DNA from: UBA5066 sp048500275
GTDB taxonomy: Bacteria; Acidobacteriota; Thermoanaerobaculia; UBA5066
Direction: 5' to 3'
DNA length: 64,000 bases
Assembly (NCBI GenBank): GCA_048500275.1
Contig: JASNYI010000003.1
Coordinates: 310,001-374,000, forward strand
Made by a program: the position numbers and the translations under genes. Under the pieces are notes generated by a model, which saw nothing but the letters and a program-made list of their open reading frames with translations, ran no database searches and was not told the DNA's origin. Of the stretch, positions 22,399-31,542 are shown piece after piece (position 1 is the first letter of the stretch; each line of letters begins with the position of its first letter).

Positions 22399-24468
22399 CT
22401 AGGCCTGGATCTCGCTCAGCCGCGCGACCCTGAAGAACTGGTCGCGCATCGCGGCGAGGAGGGAAAGCCGGTTCCTCCTCACCGCCTCGTCCTCGACGAG
22501 GACCATCACGTCCACGAAGAAGCGGTCGAGGCTCGGACCGAGCGAGGCCATCACCGAGAGCGCCTCCTCGTACCGGCGCGTCTCGACGAGCTCGTCGAGG
22601 ATCCCCTTGGCCTGGTAGAAGTCGCCCGCGAGCTGTCTCTCGGCGTCGTCCGACATCAGCGCGGGGTCGAGCTCTCCGCCCGCCGAGAAGCCCGCCTGCG
22701 ACAGGATGTTCTGGACCCGCTTGAAGGCGAGGGCGAGCGGACCGAAATCGGGCTGCCTGCGCACTGCGGCCACCGCGGCGACCCTCTCGGCCGCGTCGGT
22801 GACGTCGGGGCAGTCGGTCGTGAGGACCGACTCGATCTCGTCGTTGCGGTAGCCCCGGCGCTCCAGGAGGAAGCGGAGCCGCTCGAGGAGGAACGGGTGG
22901 AGCGTGGCGACGACCTCCTCGGGAGCCGTCCCGGGGACGTCGTGCAGCCGGCGCGCGGCGGCGATCGCCGCCGGCAGGTCGACCCTGAGCCGCCCCTCGA
23001 GGAGGATCCTCACCACCCCGAGCGCCGCGCGGCGGAGGGCGTAGGGGTCGCGCGAGCCGGTGGGGACCAGGCCCAGGGCGAAGAAGCCGGAGAGAGTGTC
23101 GAGCCGGTCCGCGAGGGCGACGACCCGTCCCACCGTGTGGCGCGGGAGCGCGTCGTCGGCTCCCGCCGGGAGGTAGTGGTCGTAGACGGCCTGCCAGACC
23201 GCCTCGTTCTCGCCGTCGCGACGGGCGTAGAGCCCTCCCACGACGCCCTGCAGGTCGGGGAACTCCCGGACCATGTCGGTGACGAGGTCGGCGCGGGCGA
23301 GGCGAGCCGCGCGGGCGACTGCCGGAGCCTCGTCGACCAGGCCGAGGTCGCTGGCGAGACGCTGGGCGAGGGCCTCGACGCGCTCCGTCTTCCGGAGCGT
23401 GTCGCCGAGCTTCTCCTGGAACGAGAGGCGCGCGAGGCGCGGGACCCTCTCCTCGAGCGGGACCCGGCCGTCGTCGTCCCAGAAGAACCGGGCGTCGGCG
23501 AACCGGGCGTTCAGGACCCACTCGTTCCCGCGGACGATGTGCCCCTTCGGGTCGCCCGTGTGGTCGGCCACCGCGAGGAAGTGCGCCCCGAGCGCCCCGG
23601 AGGCTTCGCGCGTCGGGAGGACCTTCTGGTGCTCGCGCATTGCGGTCACCAGGATCTCCTCCGGGAGCTCGAGGTAGGCCGGGTCGAACGAGCCGCGGAT
23701 CAGCCCCGGCCACTCGACGAGGTGACCGAGCGTGTCGAGGAGGGCCGGGTCGTCCACGGCCGTCCCGCCGGCCTCGGCCGCCAGCGCCCCGGCCTTCTCC
23801 GCGAGGGCCCGGCGGCGGGCGCCGTAGTCGGGCTCCACGAAGGCGGCGCGCAGCTTGGCGAGGTAGTCGTCGACGCCGGTGACGACGATCCTCCCGGGCG
23901 CGAGCGTCCGGTGCCCGAAAGTCGTCCTCCCCGTCTCGACCCCGAAGAGCGAGAACGGGACGACGAGGCCGTCCAGGAGGCAGATGACCGAGTGGACGGG
24001 GCGGATCCAGTTGTGACGCCCTTCCCCCCACCGCATCATCCTCGGGAAGGACATCTTCCCGACGACGGCCGGGACCGCCTCGGAGAGGACCTCGGACGTG
24101 AATCGACCCTCCACGACCTTTCTCACCGAGACGTACTCGCCCCTGGGGGTCGAGACGACGCGGAGCGCCTCGACGGCGACCCCCTGTCCCTTCGCGAAAC
24201 CCTCGGCGGCGCGGGTCGGCCGGCCCTCCGCGTCGTAGGCGACCTTCAGCGACGGCCCGACGGCCTCCACCTCGTGGTCCTGCTGAGCCTCCGGCAGGTC
24301 ACGGGAGAAGAGGACGAGGCGGCGGCTCGTGGAGTGGGCGAAGAACGTCCCCTCGATCCGTTCCGCCGCGAGGGCGTCGGCGAGCCCGCGCAGGAGGTCG
24401 CTGCGGGCCTGGGAGAGGACGCCGGCGGGGATTTCCTCCGCCAGGATCTCGAGCAGGAAATCCGACAT
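22399..24468 (-). CDS. glyS: Glycyl-tRNA synthetase beta subunit
   Basis: A 689-aa protein beginning FLLEILAEEIPAGVL, the canonical GlyS N-terminus. The body contains the HD-like central region (LARLSFQEKLGDTLRKTERV in pieces) and a C-terminal DALR-type anticodon-binding helix bundle (FFVDVMVLVEDEAVRRNRL in pieces). The beta subunit binds and helps charge tRNA-Gly together with GlyQ in the bacterial alpha2beta2 enzyme. The gene starts one base after the glyQ stop, so the two are co-translated. Confidence 0.97.
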   Translation of the reverse strand: MSDFLLEILAEEIPAGVLSQARSDLLRGLADALAAERIEGTFFAHSTSRRLVLFSRDLPEAQQDHEVEAVGPSLKVAYDAEGRPTRAAEGFAKGQGVAVEALRVVSTPRGEYVSVRKVVEGRFTSEVLSEAVPAVVGKMSFPRMMRWGEGRHNWIRPVHSVICLLDGLVVPFSLFGVETGRTTFGHRTLAPGRIVVTGVDDYLAKLRAAFVEPDYGARRRALAEKAGALAAEAGGTAVDDPALLDTLGHLVEWPGLIRGSFDPAYLELPEEILVTAMREHQKVLPTREASGALGAHFLAVADHTGDPKGHIVRGNEWVLNARFADARFFWDDDGRVPLEERVPRLARLSFQEKLGDTLRKTERVEALAQRLASDLGLVDEAPAVARAARLARADLVTDMVREFPDLQGVVGGLYARRDGENEAVWQAVYDHYLPAGADDALPRHTVGRVVALADRLDTLSGFFALGLVPTGSRDPYALRRAALGVVRILLEGRLRVDLPAAIAAARRLHDVPGTAPEEVVATLHPFLLERLRFLLERRGYRNDEIESVLTTDCPDVTDAAERVAAVAAVRRQPDFGPLALAFKRVQNILSQAGFSAGGELDPALMSDDAERQLAGDFYQAKGILDELVETRRYEEALSVMASLGPSLDRFFVDVMVLVEDEAVRRNRLSLLAAMRDQFFRVARLSEIQA

Positions 24469-24469
24469 C

Positions 24470-25384
24470 TCAGGCCTCCTCCGCCTCGGGCATCGGGGCT
24501 TCGGGGGCGGGGACCGCCTTCGGCAGGAGCGGGTGGCCCAGCCCTTCGCGGGCGGCGACCCAGCCCTTCGCGCAGCCGACGGCGAGGTCGCGGACGCGCT
24601 TGATGACCCCGACCCGCTCCGTCGCCGAGACGGCGCCGCGCGCGTCGAGGAGGTTGAAGGTGTGCGAGCACTTCAGGGCGTTCTCGTAGGCGGGGACCAC
24701 GAGGCCGGCCGCGAGGCAACTGCGGGACTCCCCCGCGAACTGCTCGAAGAGCTGGGCGAGGAGAGCGGTGTCGGCGGTCTCGAAGCCGTACTTCGAGACC
24801 TCGTACTCGTCCTGCTTTCGCACCTCGCCGTACTTGACGCCGGGAGCCCACTCGATGTCGAAGACGTTCCGGGTGCGGGTGAGGAACATCGTCAGCCGCT
24901 CGAGCCCGTAGGTGATCTCCGCCGTGACCGGCGAGAGGTCGATGCCGCCCGCCTGCTGGAAGTAGGTGAACTGAGTGATCTCCATCCCGTCGAGGAGGAC
25001 CTGCCAGCCGACCCCCCACGCGCCGAGCGTCGGCGACTCCCAGTTGTCCTCCTCGAAGCGAAGGTCGTGCTCGGCCGGCTCGATCCCGATGGCCCGCAGG
25101 CTGTCGACGTAGAGGTCCTGGATGTCGTCGGGCGACGGCTTGATGACGACCTGGAACTGGTAGTGCTTCACGAGGCGGAAAGGGTTCTCGCCGTACCGCC
25201 CGTCGGCGGGCCGGCGCGAGGGCTGCACGTAGGCGCAGCGCCACGGCTCCGGGCCGAGGACGCGCAGGAACGTGGCCGGGTGCATCGTCCCCGCCCCCAC
25301 CTCGGTGTCGTACGGCTGCTCGAGGAGGCAACCTCGGGAGGCCCAGTACTCGGAAAGTCGCAGGATCAGGGTCTGGAAGTCCAT
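24470..25384 (-). CDS. glyQ: Glycyl-tRNA synthetase alpha subunit
   Basis: ATG 25384 preceded by a GGAG; 304 aa. The class II catalytic core is unmistakable: N-terminal DFQTLILRLSEYWASRGC, then EQPYDTEVGAGTMHP, QPSRRPADGRYGENPFR, and the FTYFQQAGG motif. It forms glycyl-adenylate. The C-terminal 20 residues are an Ala/Pro/Glu tail. The separate alpha and beta genes (rather than a single eukaryote-type GlyRS) are a useful lineage marker. Confidence 0.97.
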   Translation of the reverse strand: MDFQTLILRLSEYWASRGCLLEQPYDTEVGAGTMHPATFLRVLGPEPWRCAYVQPSRRPADGRYGENPFRLVKHYQFQVVIKPSPDDIQDLYVDSLRAIGIEPAEHDLRFEEDNWESPTLGAWGVGWQVLLDGMEITQFTYFQQAGGIDLSPVTAEITYGLERLTMFLTRTRNVFDIEWAPGVKYGEVRKQDEYEVSKYGFETADTALLAQLFEQFAGESRSCLAAGLVVPAYENALKCSHTFNLLDARGAVSATERVGVIKRVRDLAVGCAKGWVAAREGLGHPLLPKAVPAPEAPMPEAEEA

Positions 25385-25452
25385 CGTCGCTCCGGTCTCG
25401 AGTGCGGCAAGGCTACGGCAGGGACCGAATCTAGCAGGGCTTCCTCCCCGCG

Positions 25453-26205
25453 TCACGAACGGCCGTCGAGGCTGCCGAGAAAGCGGTGGCTCTTCAGCTC
25501 GTGCCCGAGGAAGCGCCGGCGGACCTCGCGGAGGAGCCCGTCCAGCGCCCGGAGCGATGCCTCGTCCCCGGTCTGGCGAAGGGCGAGCTCGCCCAGGCGC
25601 GAGCGGCGGACGTCGGCCAGGAGGCGCAGAGCCGCTCCCGCCACGGGGACGGCTCCCGGGGCCGCGCACTCGTTCCCGACGAGACCCGGCAGCTCCGCGT
25701 CGAATCGCGCCCCCCCCGTCGAGAGGTCCCGCCCGCACGAGGCGCACTCGGTCCCGCCCGGCAGGAGGCCGGCGAGGCGCAGGAGCCAGGCCTCGAAGTA
25801 GCGCGCGGCGAGGTCGGCGGGGGCGCCCGCCTCGAGGGCGTCGAGGACGTGCCGGGCGAGGCGGTAGGCCTCCGGAGCCGCCTCCCCCTCGGGCAGGAAC
25901 GTCGAAAGGCTCTCGGCGACGTAGGGCAGGAGCATCGCCGTCTCGGCGCGGCAGGCGAGCGGGAAAGCGCTCTTCACCAGCTCCAGCCCGTCGGCCCGGG
26001 CCAGGTCCGCCCCCTCCTTCTGGAAGAGCGTCACCGAGACCTCCGACAGGAGCTCGACGAGCGCCCCGCGTCGATAGCGGCGCCGCCCGCCCCGGAGGGC
26101 GGCCCTGACGACCCCCGCGTCGCGCGTGAGGAGCGTCAGCGCCACGTCCTTCTCGGAGAGGACGTCGACCCTGAGAACGAACGCCGTCGTGGAGAGAAGC
26201 GCCAC
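25453..26205 (-). CDS. recO: DNA repair protein RecO
   Basis: A 250-aa RecO. The N-terminal OB fold begins STTAFVLRVDVLSEKDVALTL in pieces, followed by the basic RGGRRRYRRGAL segment. The helical C-terminal domain carries only one zinc-type pair (CASCGRD); the second pair usual in many RecO proteins is reduced to one cysteine (GNECAAP). RecO loads RecA through RecR and anneals SSB-coated DNA. Start GTG 26205 has no Shine-Dalgarno but GAGAAT ends eight bases before it. Confidence 0.88.
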   Translation of the reverse strand: MALLSTTAFVLRVDVLSEKDVALTLLTRDAGVVRAALRGGRRRYRRGALVELLSEVSVTLFQKEGADLARADGLELVKSAFPLACRAETAMLLPYVAESLSTFLPEGEAAPEAYRLARHVLDALEAGAPADLAARYFEAWLLRLAGLLPGGTECASCGRDLSTGGARFDAELPGLVGNECAAPGAVPVAGAALRLLADVRRSRLGELALRQTGDEASLRALDGLLREVRRRFLGHELKSHRFLGSLDGRS

Positions 26206-26213
26206 CGCGCCGC

Positions 26214-26219
26214 ATTCTC
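26214..26219 (-). promoter_or_regulatory. -10-like GAGAAT before recO
   Basis: GAGAAT on the minus strand, 8 nt from GTG 26205; no Shine-Dalgarno between. Confidence 0.35.
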
Positions 26220-26308
26220 TCCCTCGCAGGCCGGGCGCGGCGACCGGCCCTGCGGTGGCGGGCGCGCCCGCGCCGAAGGCCCTCGCCCACGGCGACCCGG
26301 CCGTCCGC

Positions 26309-26314
26309 TAAACT
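26309..26314 (+). promoter_or_regulatory. -10-like TAAACT before the zinc-ribbon gene
   Basis: TAAACT, 7 nt from ATG 26322, no Shine-Dalgarno; a likely leaderless promoter. Confidence 0.5.
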
Positions 26315-26321
26315 CCCCGCC

Positions 26322-26570
26322 ATGTCCGGACCCGTCTGGAAGCTCCTCAGGACCCCCGGCGCCTGCGACTCCTGCGGCGAGAGCGCCTCCGAGCTCCTCG
26401 CCGTCGGGACGCTCGTCGACTACGCCTTCCGTCCCGACTACCGTTTCTGCCGCCCCTGCTACGACCGATACGAAGGGCGGCACGACGAGCTCCACCCGAA
26501 GGCCGTGGCCGAGCAGCGGGCCCCGGCCCTCGTCTCGCGCCCCGACTCGGTGGAGGACGTCCCCGGGTGA
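26322..26570 (+). CDS. Small zinc-ribbon-like protein
   Basis: 82 aa. Two cysteine pairs (ACDSCGES near residue 15 and FCRPCYDRY near residue 48) separated by about 28 residues form a treble-clef/zinc-ribbon pattern. I do not recognise the family. The stop overlaps the next start (GTGA), so it is translated together with mqnE, but nothing in the sequence ties it to menaquinone synthesis. The length, lack of low-complexity composition and cysteine spacing make it a believable gene. Confidence 0.7.
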   Translation: MSGPVWKLLRTPGACDSCGESASELLAVGTLVDYAFRPDYRFCRPCYDRYEGRHDELHPKAVAEQRAPALVSRPDSVEDVPG

Positions 26571-27862
26571 GCCCATCCGGGGCCGGCGCGCCGGCGGAGG
26601 CGAAGGGAATGGAAGCGAACCGCGCGCCCGAGCCCCCCGACCGGCTCCTCGCCCGGCTGACCGACGCGGCCCTCCGGCCCGTCGCCGAGAAGGTCCTCGC
26701 CCGCGAGCGCCTCTCCTTCGAGGACGGCCTCGTCCTCTTCCGGACGCCCGACCTCCTCGGGCTCGGCGCCCTCGCGAACCGGGAGCGGGAACGGCGGCAC
26801 GGGAACGTCGGCTACTACAACGTCAACCGGTACCTGAACCCCACGAACCTCTGCTGGGTCGACTGCGGCCTCTGCGCCTGGGCGAGGAAGCCCGGCGTCC
26901 CGGGCGGCTACACGATGGCGGTCGAGGAGGCCGTGCGCGAGGCGGCGGCCGGCTGGCACGACGGCATCACCGAGCTGCACGTCGTCGGCGGCCTCCACCC
27001 CTCGCTCCCCTACGACTACTACACCGGCCTCCTCCGCGCGCTCAGGGCGCGGTTCCCCGGCGTCCACATCAAGGCGTGGACGATGGTCGAGCTCGACTGG
27101 ATCGCGCGCGTCGGGAAGAAGGACCTCCTCGAGACGATCCTCGACCTGAAGGCCGCCGGGATGGACTCGTGTCCGGGGGGCGGGGCCGAGATCTTCGCCA
27201 GGCGCGTGCGGGACGTCATCTGCACGAACAAGATCGACGGCGAGACGTGGCTCGACATCGCCCGCATCTGCCACGTGAACGGTGTGAAGACGAACGTCAC
27301 GATGCTGTACGGCTCGATCGAGACCGACGAGGAGCGCGTCGACCACCTCGTCCGCATCCGCGAGCTCCAGGACGAGACGCATGGCTTCCTCGGCTTCATT
27401 CCCCTCGCGTTCCACCCCGAGGGGACGCCGTTCGCCCACCTCCCCGCGACGAGCGGCCTTCTCGACCTTCGCGTCATCGCGGCCTCCCGGCTCCTCCTCG
27501 ACAACCTCGACCACGTCAAGGCCTACTGGGTCCAGATCGGGGAGAAGTTCGCGCCGGTCGCGCTCCACTTCGGGGCCGACGACCTCGTCGGCACGGTGAC
27601 CGAGGAGACGATCACCCACGCCGCGGGCGCGACGACGGAAGCGGGCCTCTCGCGGGGCGACATGGAACGGCTGATCCGCTCGGCCGGCCGCGAGCCTTTC
27701 GAGCGCGACGCCTTCTACGAGCGCGTCGTCCGGGACGGGGAGGGGCGCGTCGTGCGCGCGAACCGGCACGACTTCCGCCCGGCATCCCCGGCCGCGGCTC
27801 CCGCCCCGGCGTCGCCGAGGGCCGCCCTCCCCTCGATCGGCGCCGCCCTCGCCTCCCCGTAG
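26567..27862 (+). CDS. mqnE: Aminofutalosine synthase MqnE
   Basis: A radical SAM enzyme of the futalosine menaquinone pathway that joins the chorismate-derived enolpyruvyl benzoate to SAM to give aminofutalosine. The cluster motif CWVDCGLC (Cys96, 100, 103) sits in the MqnE/CofH-type context NLCWVDCGLCAWARKPG. Downstream landmarks include ELHVVGGLHPSLPYDYY in pieces, GGGAEIFA, and WVQIGEKFAP. The length of 431 aa includes a Pro/Ala tail. The start is GTG 26567, coupled to the upstream gene; ATG 26609 is an alternative. Confidence 0.93.
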   Translation: MSPSGAGAPAEAKGMEANRAPEPPDRLLARLTDAALRPVAEKVLARERLSFEDGLVLFRTPDLLGLGALANRERERRHGNVGYYNVNRYLNPTNLCWVDCGLCAWARKPGVPGGYTMAVEEAVREAAAGWHDGITELHVVGGLHPSLPYDYYTGLLRALRARFPGVHIKAWTMVELDWIARVGKKDLLETILDLKAAGMDSCPGGGAEIFARRVRDVICTNKIDGETWLDIARICHVNGVKTNVTMLYGSIETDEERVDHLVRIRELQDETHGFLGFIPLAFHPEGTPFAHLPATSGLLDLRVIAASRLLLDNLDHVKAYWVQIGEKFAPVALHFGADDLVGTVTEETITHAAGATTEAGLSRGDMERLIRSAGREPFERDAFYERVVRDGEGRVVRANRHDFRPASPAAAPAPASPRAALPSIGAALASP

Positions 27863-27878
27863 CGCTCGGGCCCCTCCG

Positions 27879-28421
27879 CTACTTCGCCGGAGGGGGAGCC
27901 AGCTCCTCCACGACGAGGATGCTCTCGCCGTGGATCGTCAGCCGGACGGTCGCGCCGCTGCGGATCGGCCCGCCCCTCACCGAGCTGCGGTTCAGGCCGG
28001 GGAGCTTCTTCTGTCCGTCCTCGATCCTCACGATCCGATCGCCGATCCGGAACGTCTCGACGCCTCCCCGGTCCGCCGAGGCGGGAGAGAGGTTCGTCAC
28101 CGGCCCTTCGAGGACCTCCACGGCCCGCGTCTCGAGCCACTCCCGGGCCTCGTCGTGGCGGGAGGAGATCCCGTGAGCCGTCCAGGCGGCGAGGCCGGCC
28201 CACCCGGCGATCCAGGAGAGCGCGAAGAGCAGGGCCACCCGCTCCCTGCGCTTCCAGACGACCGCGAGGAGGAGGAACCCGACGAGGACGCCGCCGACGC
28301 CGGCCGCTATGGTCCCGCCGACGGGGGCCTCTTCTCTCCGGATGTCGTAGAGGACCTTCGCTTCGCCGTTCACGCCGCGGATGATGACCGAAGGCGGGCC
28401 ACGGTGCGAGCGGGGCCGCAC
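27879..28421 (-). CDS. Hypothetical two-helix membrane protein
   Basis: About 180 aa. Two hydrophobic helices near the N-terminus (GGTIAAGVGGVLVGFLLLAVV region and ALLFALSWIAGWAGLAAW) are followed by a beta-rich soluble domain (VEVLEGPVTNL, FRIGDRIVRIEDGQ, GATVRLTIHGESILVVEEL). The layout resembles DUF3592-type proteins, but I do not claim membership. The start is uncertain: GTG 28421 is used, TTG 28457 and GTG 28373 are also in frame. It follows a hairpin that separates it from degQ. Confidence 0.6.
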   Translation of the reverse strand: MRPRSHRGPPSVIIRGVNGEAKVLYDIRREEAPVGGTIAAGVGGVLVGFLLLAVVWKRRERVALLFALSWIAGWAGLAAWTAHGISSRHDEAREWLETRAVEVLEGPVTNLSPASADRGGVETFRIGDRIVRIEDGQKKLPGLNRSSVRGGPIRSGATVRLTIHGESILVVEELAPPPAK

Positions 28422-28458
28422 GGGCCGTTCCCCGGGCAGGACCGAGCCGGCCCGCAAC

Positions 28459-28494
28459 GGGAACGCCCCGGACCTCGCGGCCCGGGGCGTTCCC
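28459..28494 (-). terminator. Hairpin after the HtrA protease gene
   Basis: A perfect 13-bp inverted repeat, GGGAACGCCCCGG (28459-28471) and CCGGGGCGTTCCC (28482-28494), with a 10-nt loop, 21 bp after the degQ stop. No T-tract follows, so termination may need Rho or be partial. Confidence 0.6.
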
Positions 28495-28514
28495 GAGGGG
28501 CGGGGGGAGGCCGG

Positions 28515-30059
28515 TCAGTCCTTCAGGCGGACGGCGGCGATGAAGTTCGCGGGACGAGGCCCCGGGCGGTGGACGTAGAAGCGGGCGAAGCGGGCGTCCC
28601 CCGCCTTCTTCAGCTCGGCGCGGAAGCCCTCGACGGTGGAGACGGGCTTGCCGTTCACCTCCTGGATCACGTCCCCCTGCCTGAGGCCGGCGTCGGCCGC
28701 GGCCGAGACCGCCTTGACGCGGGTCAGGACGACCCCCTCGATCTCCGCGCCGATCGCGAATCCGCGGCGAAGGGCCGGCGTGATCTCCTCGACGGTGATC
28801 CCGATCTTCTCGCGGCTTTCGTCGGCGGCGGGCTCCTCGCCCGCGGCCTCGCCCTCCTCGCGGCGCGTGTCGAGCGTGGCGACGGCCGTCAGCTCCTTGC
28901 CGTCGCGCAGGTACGTCAGCGTCACCTTCGTACCGGGGCGCCGACCCGAGACGTAGTCGATGAGGTCGCGGTTGTTCTTCACCTTCGTGTCGTCGACCCG
29001 GACGATGACGTCGCCGTGGCGGATCCCGGCCTTGTCCGCGGGCATCCCCTTCTCGACCGACTGGACGAGGGCCCCGTCCCGGCTCGGCAGGCCCATGGCG
29101 TCCTGCATGTCGGCGTCGACCGGCCCGATCGTGACGCCGAGGAAGCCTCGGACGACCTTCCCTTCCTTCAGCTGCGGGATCAGACGTCGCGCGACGTTGA
29201 TCGGGACGGCGAACCCGATGTTCTGGGCGGCGCGGGAGATCGCGGTGTTGATCCCGACGACCTCGCCCGCGACGTTCACGAGCGGGCCGCCGGAGTTGCC
29301 GAAGTTGATCGCCGCGTCGGTCTGGATCAGGTTCTCGAACGACCGCGTCACCATCGACAGCCCCGGCGAGCGGCCCTTGCCCGAGACGACGCCGACCGTG
29401 ACCGTCTTCTCGAAGCCGATCGGGTCGCCCACCGCCATCACCCACTCGCCGACGCGGATCCGGTCGGAGTCCCCGAGCGGGAGCGTCGGGAAGGGCTTCG
29501 GCCCTTCGATCTTCAGGAGCGCGAGGTCCGTCGCGGGATCGCGCCCGACGATCTTCGCCGTGAAGACCTCGGTCTCCCCGACCGTCACCTCGACCTTGTC
29601 GGCGCCGTCGATCACGTGGTTGTTCGTCAGGACGAAGCCCTCGGCCTCGATGAGGAAGCCGGTCCCGCCCGACCTTTCCTGCTGCTCCTCCTCCTCCTCG
29701 CTGCCCCGGCGCCGGTCCGGGCCGAAGAACGGGTGGAAGGGCGATCCGTCGCCGAAGAAGCGCTCCATGCCGCCCCGCTGCTGGCCCGGCTGGATGATGT
29801 CCGTCGAACGGATCGAAACGACGGCCGGCATGACCCTTTCGGCGATGTCGGCGAACGACGGCAGGCCCGCCGGCGCGACCCGCGAGGCCGGAGCAGGGGA
29901 CGCCGCGGAACCGGCAGGGGCGGCGGCGGACTCCGCCGCGGCGCTCCTCGTGAAGTCGAGGCTCCCCGCGAGGATCATCCCGAAGACCACGGCCGCGAGG
30001 ACGAGAGCCGTGAGCGAGAGCACCTTGGTCCTGGTCTGCATGTCTTCCTTCTCCATCAC
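28515..30059 (-). CDS. Do-family periplasmic serine protease (HtrA/DegQ-like)
   Basis: 514 aa. Residues 12-32 form a signal anchor. The trypsin-like triad is His148 (TNNHVI), Asp178 (ATDLALL) and Ser256 (GNSGGP). Two PDZ domains follow, about 300-395 and 415-510, the second ending in a RFYVHRPG strand. Between residues 115 and 130 an acidic run (EEEEEQQ) replaces part of the LA loop. The start is 30059, with ATG 30041 as an alternative. It should degrade or refold misfolded envelope proteins. A TonB-like gene lies just upstream. Confidence 0.95.
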   Translation of the reverse strand: MMEKEDMQTRTKVLSLTALVLAAVVFGMILAGSLDFTRSAAAESAAAPAGSAASPAPASRVAPAGLPSFADIAERVMPAVVSIRSTDIIQPGQQRGGMERFFGDGSPFHPFFGPDRRRGSEEEEEQQERSGGTGFLIEAEGFVLTNNHVIDGADKVEVTVGETEVFTAKIVGRDPATDLALLKIEGPKPFPTLPLGDSDRIRVGEWVMAVGDPIGFEKTVTVGVVSGKGRSPGLSMVTRSFENLIQTDAAINFGNSGGPLVNVAGEVVGINTAISRAAQNIGFAVPINVARRLIPQLKEGKVVRGFLGVTIGPVDADMQDAMGLPSRDGALVQSVEKGMPADKAGIRHGDVIVRVDDTKVKNNRDLIDYVSGRRPGTKVTLTYLRDGKELTAVATLDTRREEGEAAGEEPAADESREKIGITVEEITPALRRGFAIGAEIEGVVLTRVKAVSAAADAGLRQGDVIQEVNGKPVSTVEGFRAELKKAGDARFARFYVHRPGPRPANFIAAVRLKD

Positions 30060-30143
30060 GGCCCGGAAAGAGCAAGGTCCGTGCCCGCCGTGAGGGCGTC
30101 GTTCAGGCCTCTACGAGTCCGATGATTGTCCCCCGGCGGATCT

Positions 30144-31406
30144 TCACCTGGGAAGGAGGGGCGGCGGCGGGGCACCCTGCCGGTCGAAGGACTCGAGGTC
30201 CTCCGGCCGGATGTTGTAGAGGAACGTGATCGTCACACCTTCCCGGGGGTTCGGAAAGTCGGGCGGCAGGGCGCGGAAGGGGCTCGAGTTTCGGACCGCC
30301 TGCAGCGAGGCGTTGTCGTAAGGCGGAACGCCGGACGAGACGAGGAGTCGGAGCCCCTCCACCCGCCCGTCCTTCAGGAGGAAGAAGCGGATGACGAGCC
30401 GTCCCTTCAGCCCGTAGTGGGCCAGCTTCGGGATCTCCCAGTTCCGCTTGATCCTCCGGATCATCTCCGCGGCGTAGGGGCCCCAGTCGTAGCCCTTCGT
30501 GTCGAAGGAGAGGGGGCCCGAGTCGACGAATCCGCCCTCCGACTCCCAGCCGCCGCCCCCGTCGCCACCTCCGCCGGCGAGCCTTTCGCGTGCGGCAGCC
30601 TCTGCCGCCTCCGACGCCGAGATCTGGCGAAGCGGGCTCCCGGCCAGCCCGGCGAGGCCCTTCGCAGAGGACGGCCCCTTTTCCTCCACGGAGAGGTCCT
30701 CGGGCCCCCCCGCGGCTTGCCGGGCGGCCTCCTGCGCCCTGCGCGCGGCCTCGGCGGCGGCCGCCCGCGCCTCCTCGCCCGGGCCGCGCCCCTCGCCGGG
30801 CTTTCCCTGGTCGAGATCGCGGATCCCCGGACCGGCCACCGACTTCGGCGTCTCGGCCCGGGGCAGGCTCGGCACGCCTCCTCCTGCCTTGCGGTCCAGG
30901 TCCGAGGGCCTCGCGTTCGGACCGGGCTCCGGCGCCCGGGGCCCGGGCGCCGGGTAGAACTGGATCGGAATCGGCGGCTGGGACGGCGGCACGGCCCAGA
31001 GCTTGTTGAGACCGAGGAGGTCCGGCGGGAGCTCGTCGGGGTTCGGCGCCTCCCGGGTCGGCGTCACGATGACGAGCAGCGCGAAGAGGAGGTGGAGGAG
31101 AACTGAGAGGACGACCGCGCGGTCGGTCGTCAGGCCCCATCGCGACGGGGCGTCCTCCCGCGCGGCCTTCTCCTCGAGGTCGAGCGCGAGGAGCGGCACC
31201 GGCAGCTCCTCGTCCCCGTCCCTCGCCGGCCGGGCGAACGGATCCTGCTCGGGATCGAGCCCGCCCCGGGGCGGCCAGGGAATGGGAAGAGCGTCCTCCG
31301 GGCGGGACGGGTCGAGGCGGAGCAGGCTCTGCGGGTCTGTCTTCAAGTCTTGACCGGTGCCACGAGCGATCGCACGGACCACCGTATGGGAACTCCGTGC
31401 CAGCAC
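30144..31406 (-). CDS. TonB-family energy-transducer-like protein
   Basis: 420 aa, GTG 31406. About 90 cytoplasmic residues precede one membrane helix (LSVLLHLLFALLVIV, about 100-115). A Pro/Gly/Ala-rich periplasmic linker of roughly 190 residues follows, then a TonB_C-type domain with AEMIRRIKRNWEIPKLAHYGLKGRL in pieces and PFRALPPDFPNPREGVTITF in pieces. No ExbB or ExbD is in the window. The long cytoplasmic extension is unusual. TAAGAT at 31431-31436 (minus strand) is a possible -10. Confidence 0.8.
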   Translation of the reverse strand: MLARSSHTVVRAIARGTGQDLKTDPQSLLRLDPSRPEDALPIPWPPRGGLDPEQDPFARPARDGDEELPVPLLALDLEEKAAREDAPSRWGLTTDRAVVLSVLLHLLFALLVIVTPTREAPNPDELPPDLLGLNKLWAVPPSQPPIPIQFYPAPGPRAPEPGPNARPSDLDRKAGGGVPSLPRAETPKSVAGPGIRDLDQGKPGEGRGPGEEARAAAAEAARRAQEAARQAAGGPEDLSVEEKGPSSAKGLAGLAGSPLRQISASEAAEAAARERLAGGGGDGGGGWESEGGFVDSGPLSFDTKGYDWGPYAAEMIRRIKRNWEIPKLAHYGLKGRLVIRFFLLKDGRVEGLRLLVSSGVPPYDNASLQAVRNSSPFRALPPDFPNPREGVTITFLYNIRPEDLESFDRQGAPPPPLLPR

Positions 31407-31448
31407 GTCCGCCGGACTCCGGGCAGCCGCATCTTACCCGGCGCCGGC

Positions 31449-31477
31449 TTGATCGGAACGCCCCGCGGTGGTATGAA
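31449..31477 (+). promoter_or_regulatory. Promoter of the rimP-nusA-infB operon
   Basis: TTGATC (31449-31454), 17 bp, TATGAA (31472-31477): a good housekeeping-sigma promoter. The predicted transcript start near 31484 leaves a leader of about 60 nt before rimP. Confidence 0.7.
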
Positions 31478-31511
31478 TCACCTTCTGGGAGCTGACTTTC
31501 AAGGTCTTGAG

Positions 31512-31538
31512 GGTGGGCTTCGACGCCCACTCTTTTCA
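31512..31538 (+). promoter_or_regulatory. rimP leader: Terminator-like leader hairpin in front of rimP
   Basis: GTGGGC (31513-31518), loop TTCGAC, GCCCAC (31525-31530), then TCTTTTC. This is the form of an intrinsic terminator placed inside the leader, between the operon promoter and the rimP start. It matches the idea of a rimP leader attenuator that would let NusA or ribosomal status control read-through. Confidence 0.55.
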
Positions 31539-31542
31539 TTTG

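Noticed and set aside
31507..31542. TTG start for rimP at 31507
   Set aside because: The codons would run through the terminator-like leader hairpin and have no Shine-Dalgarno; the conserved RimP sequence begins after 31555.
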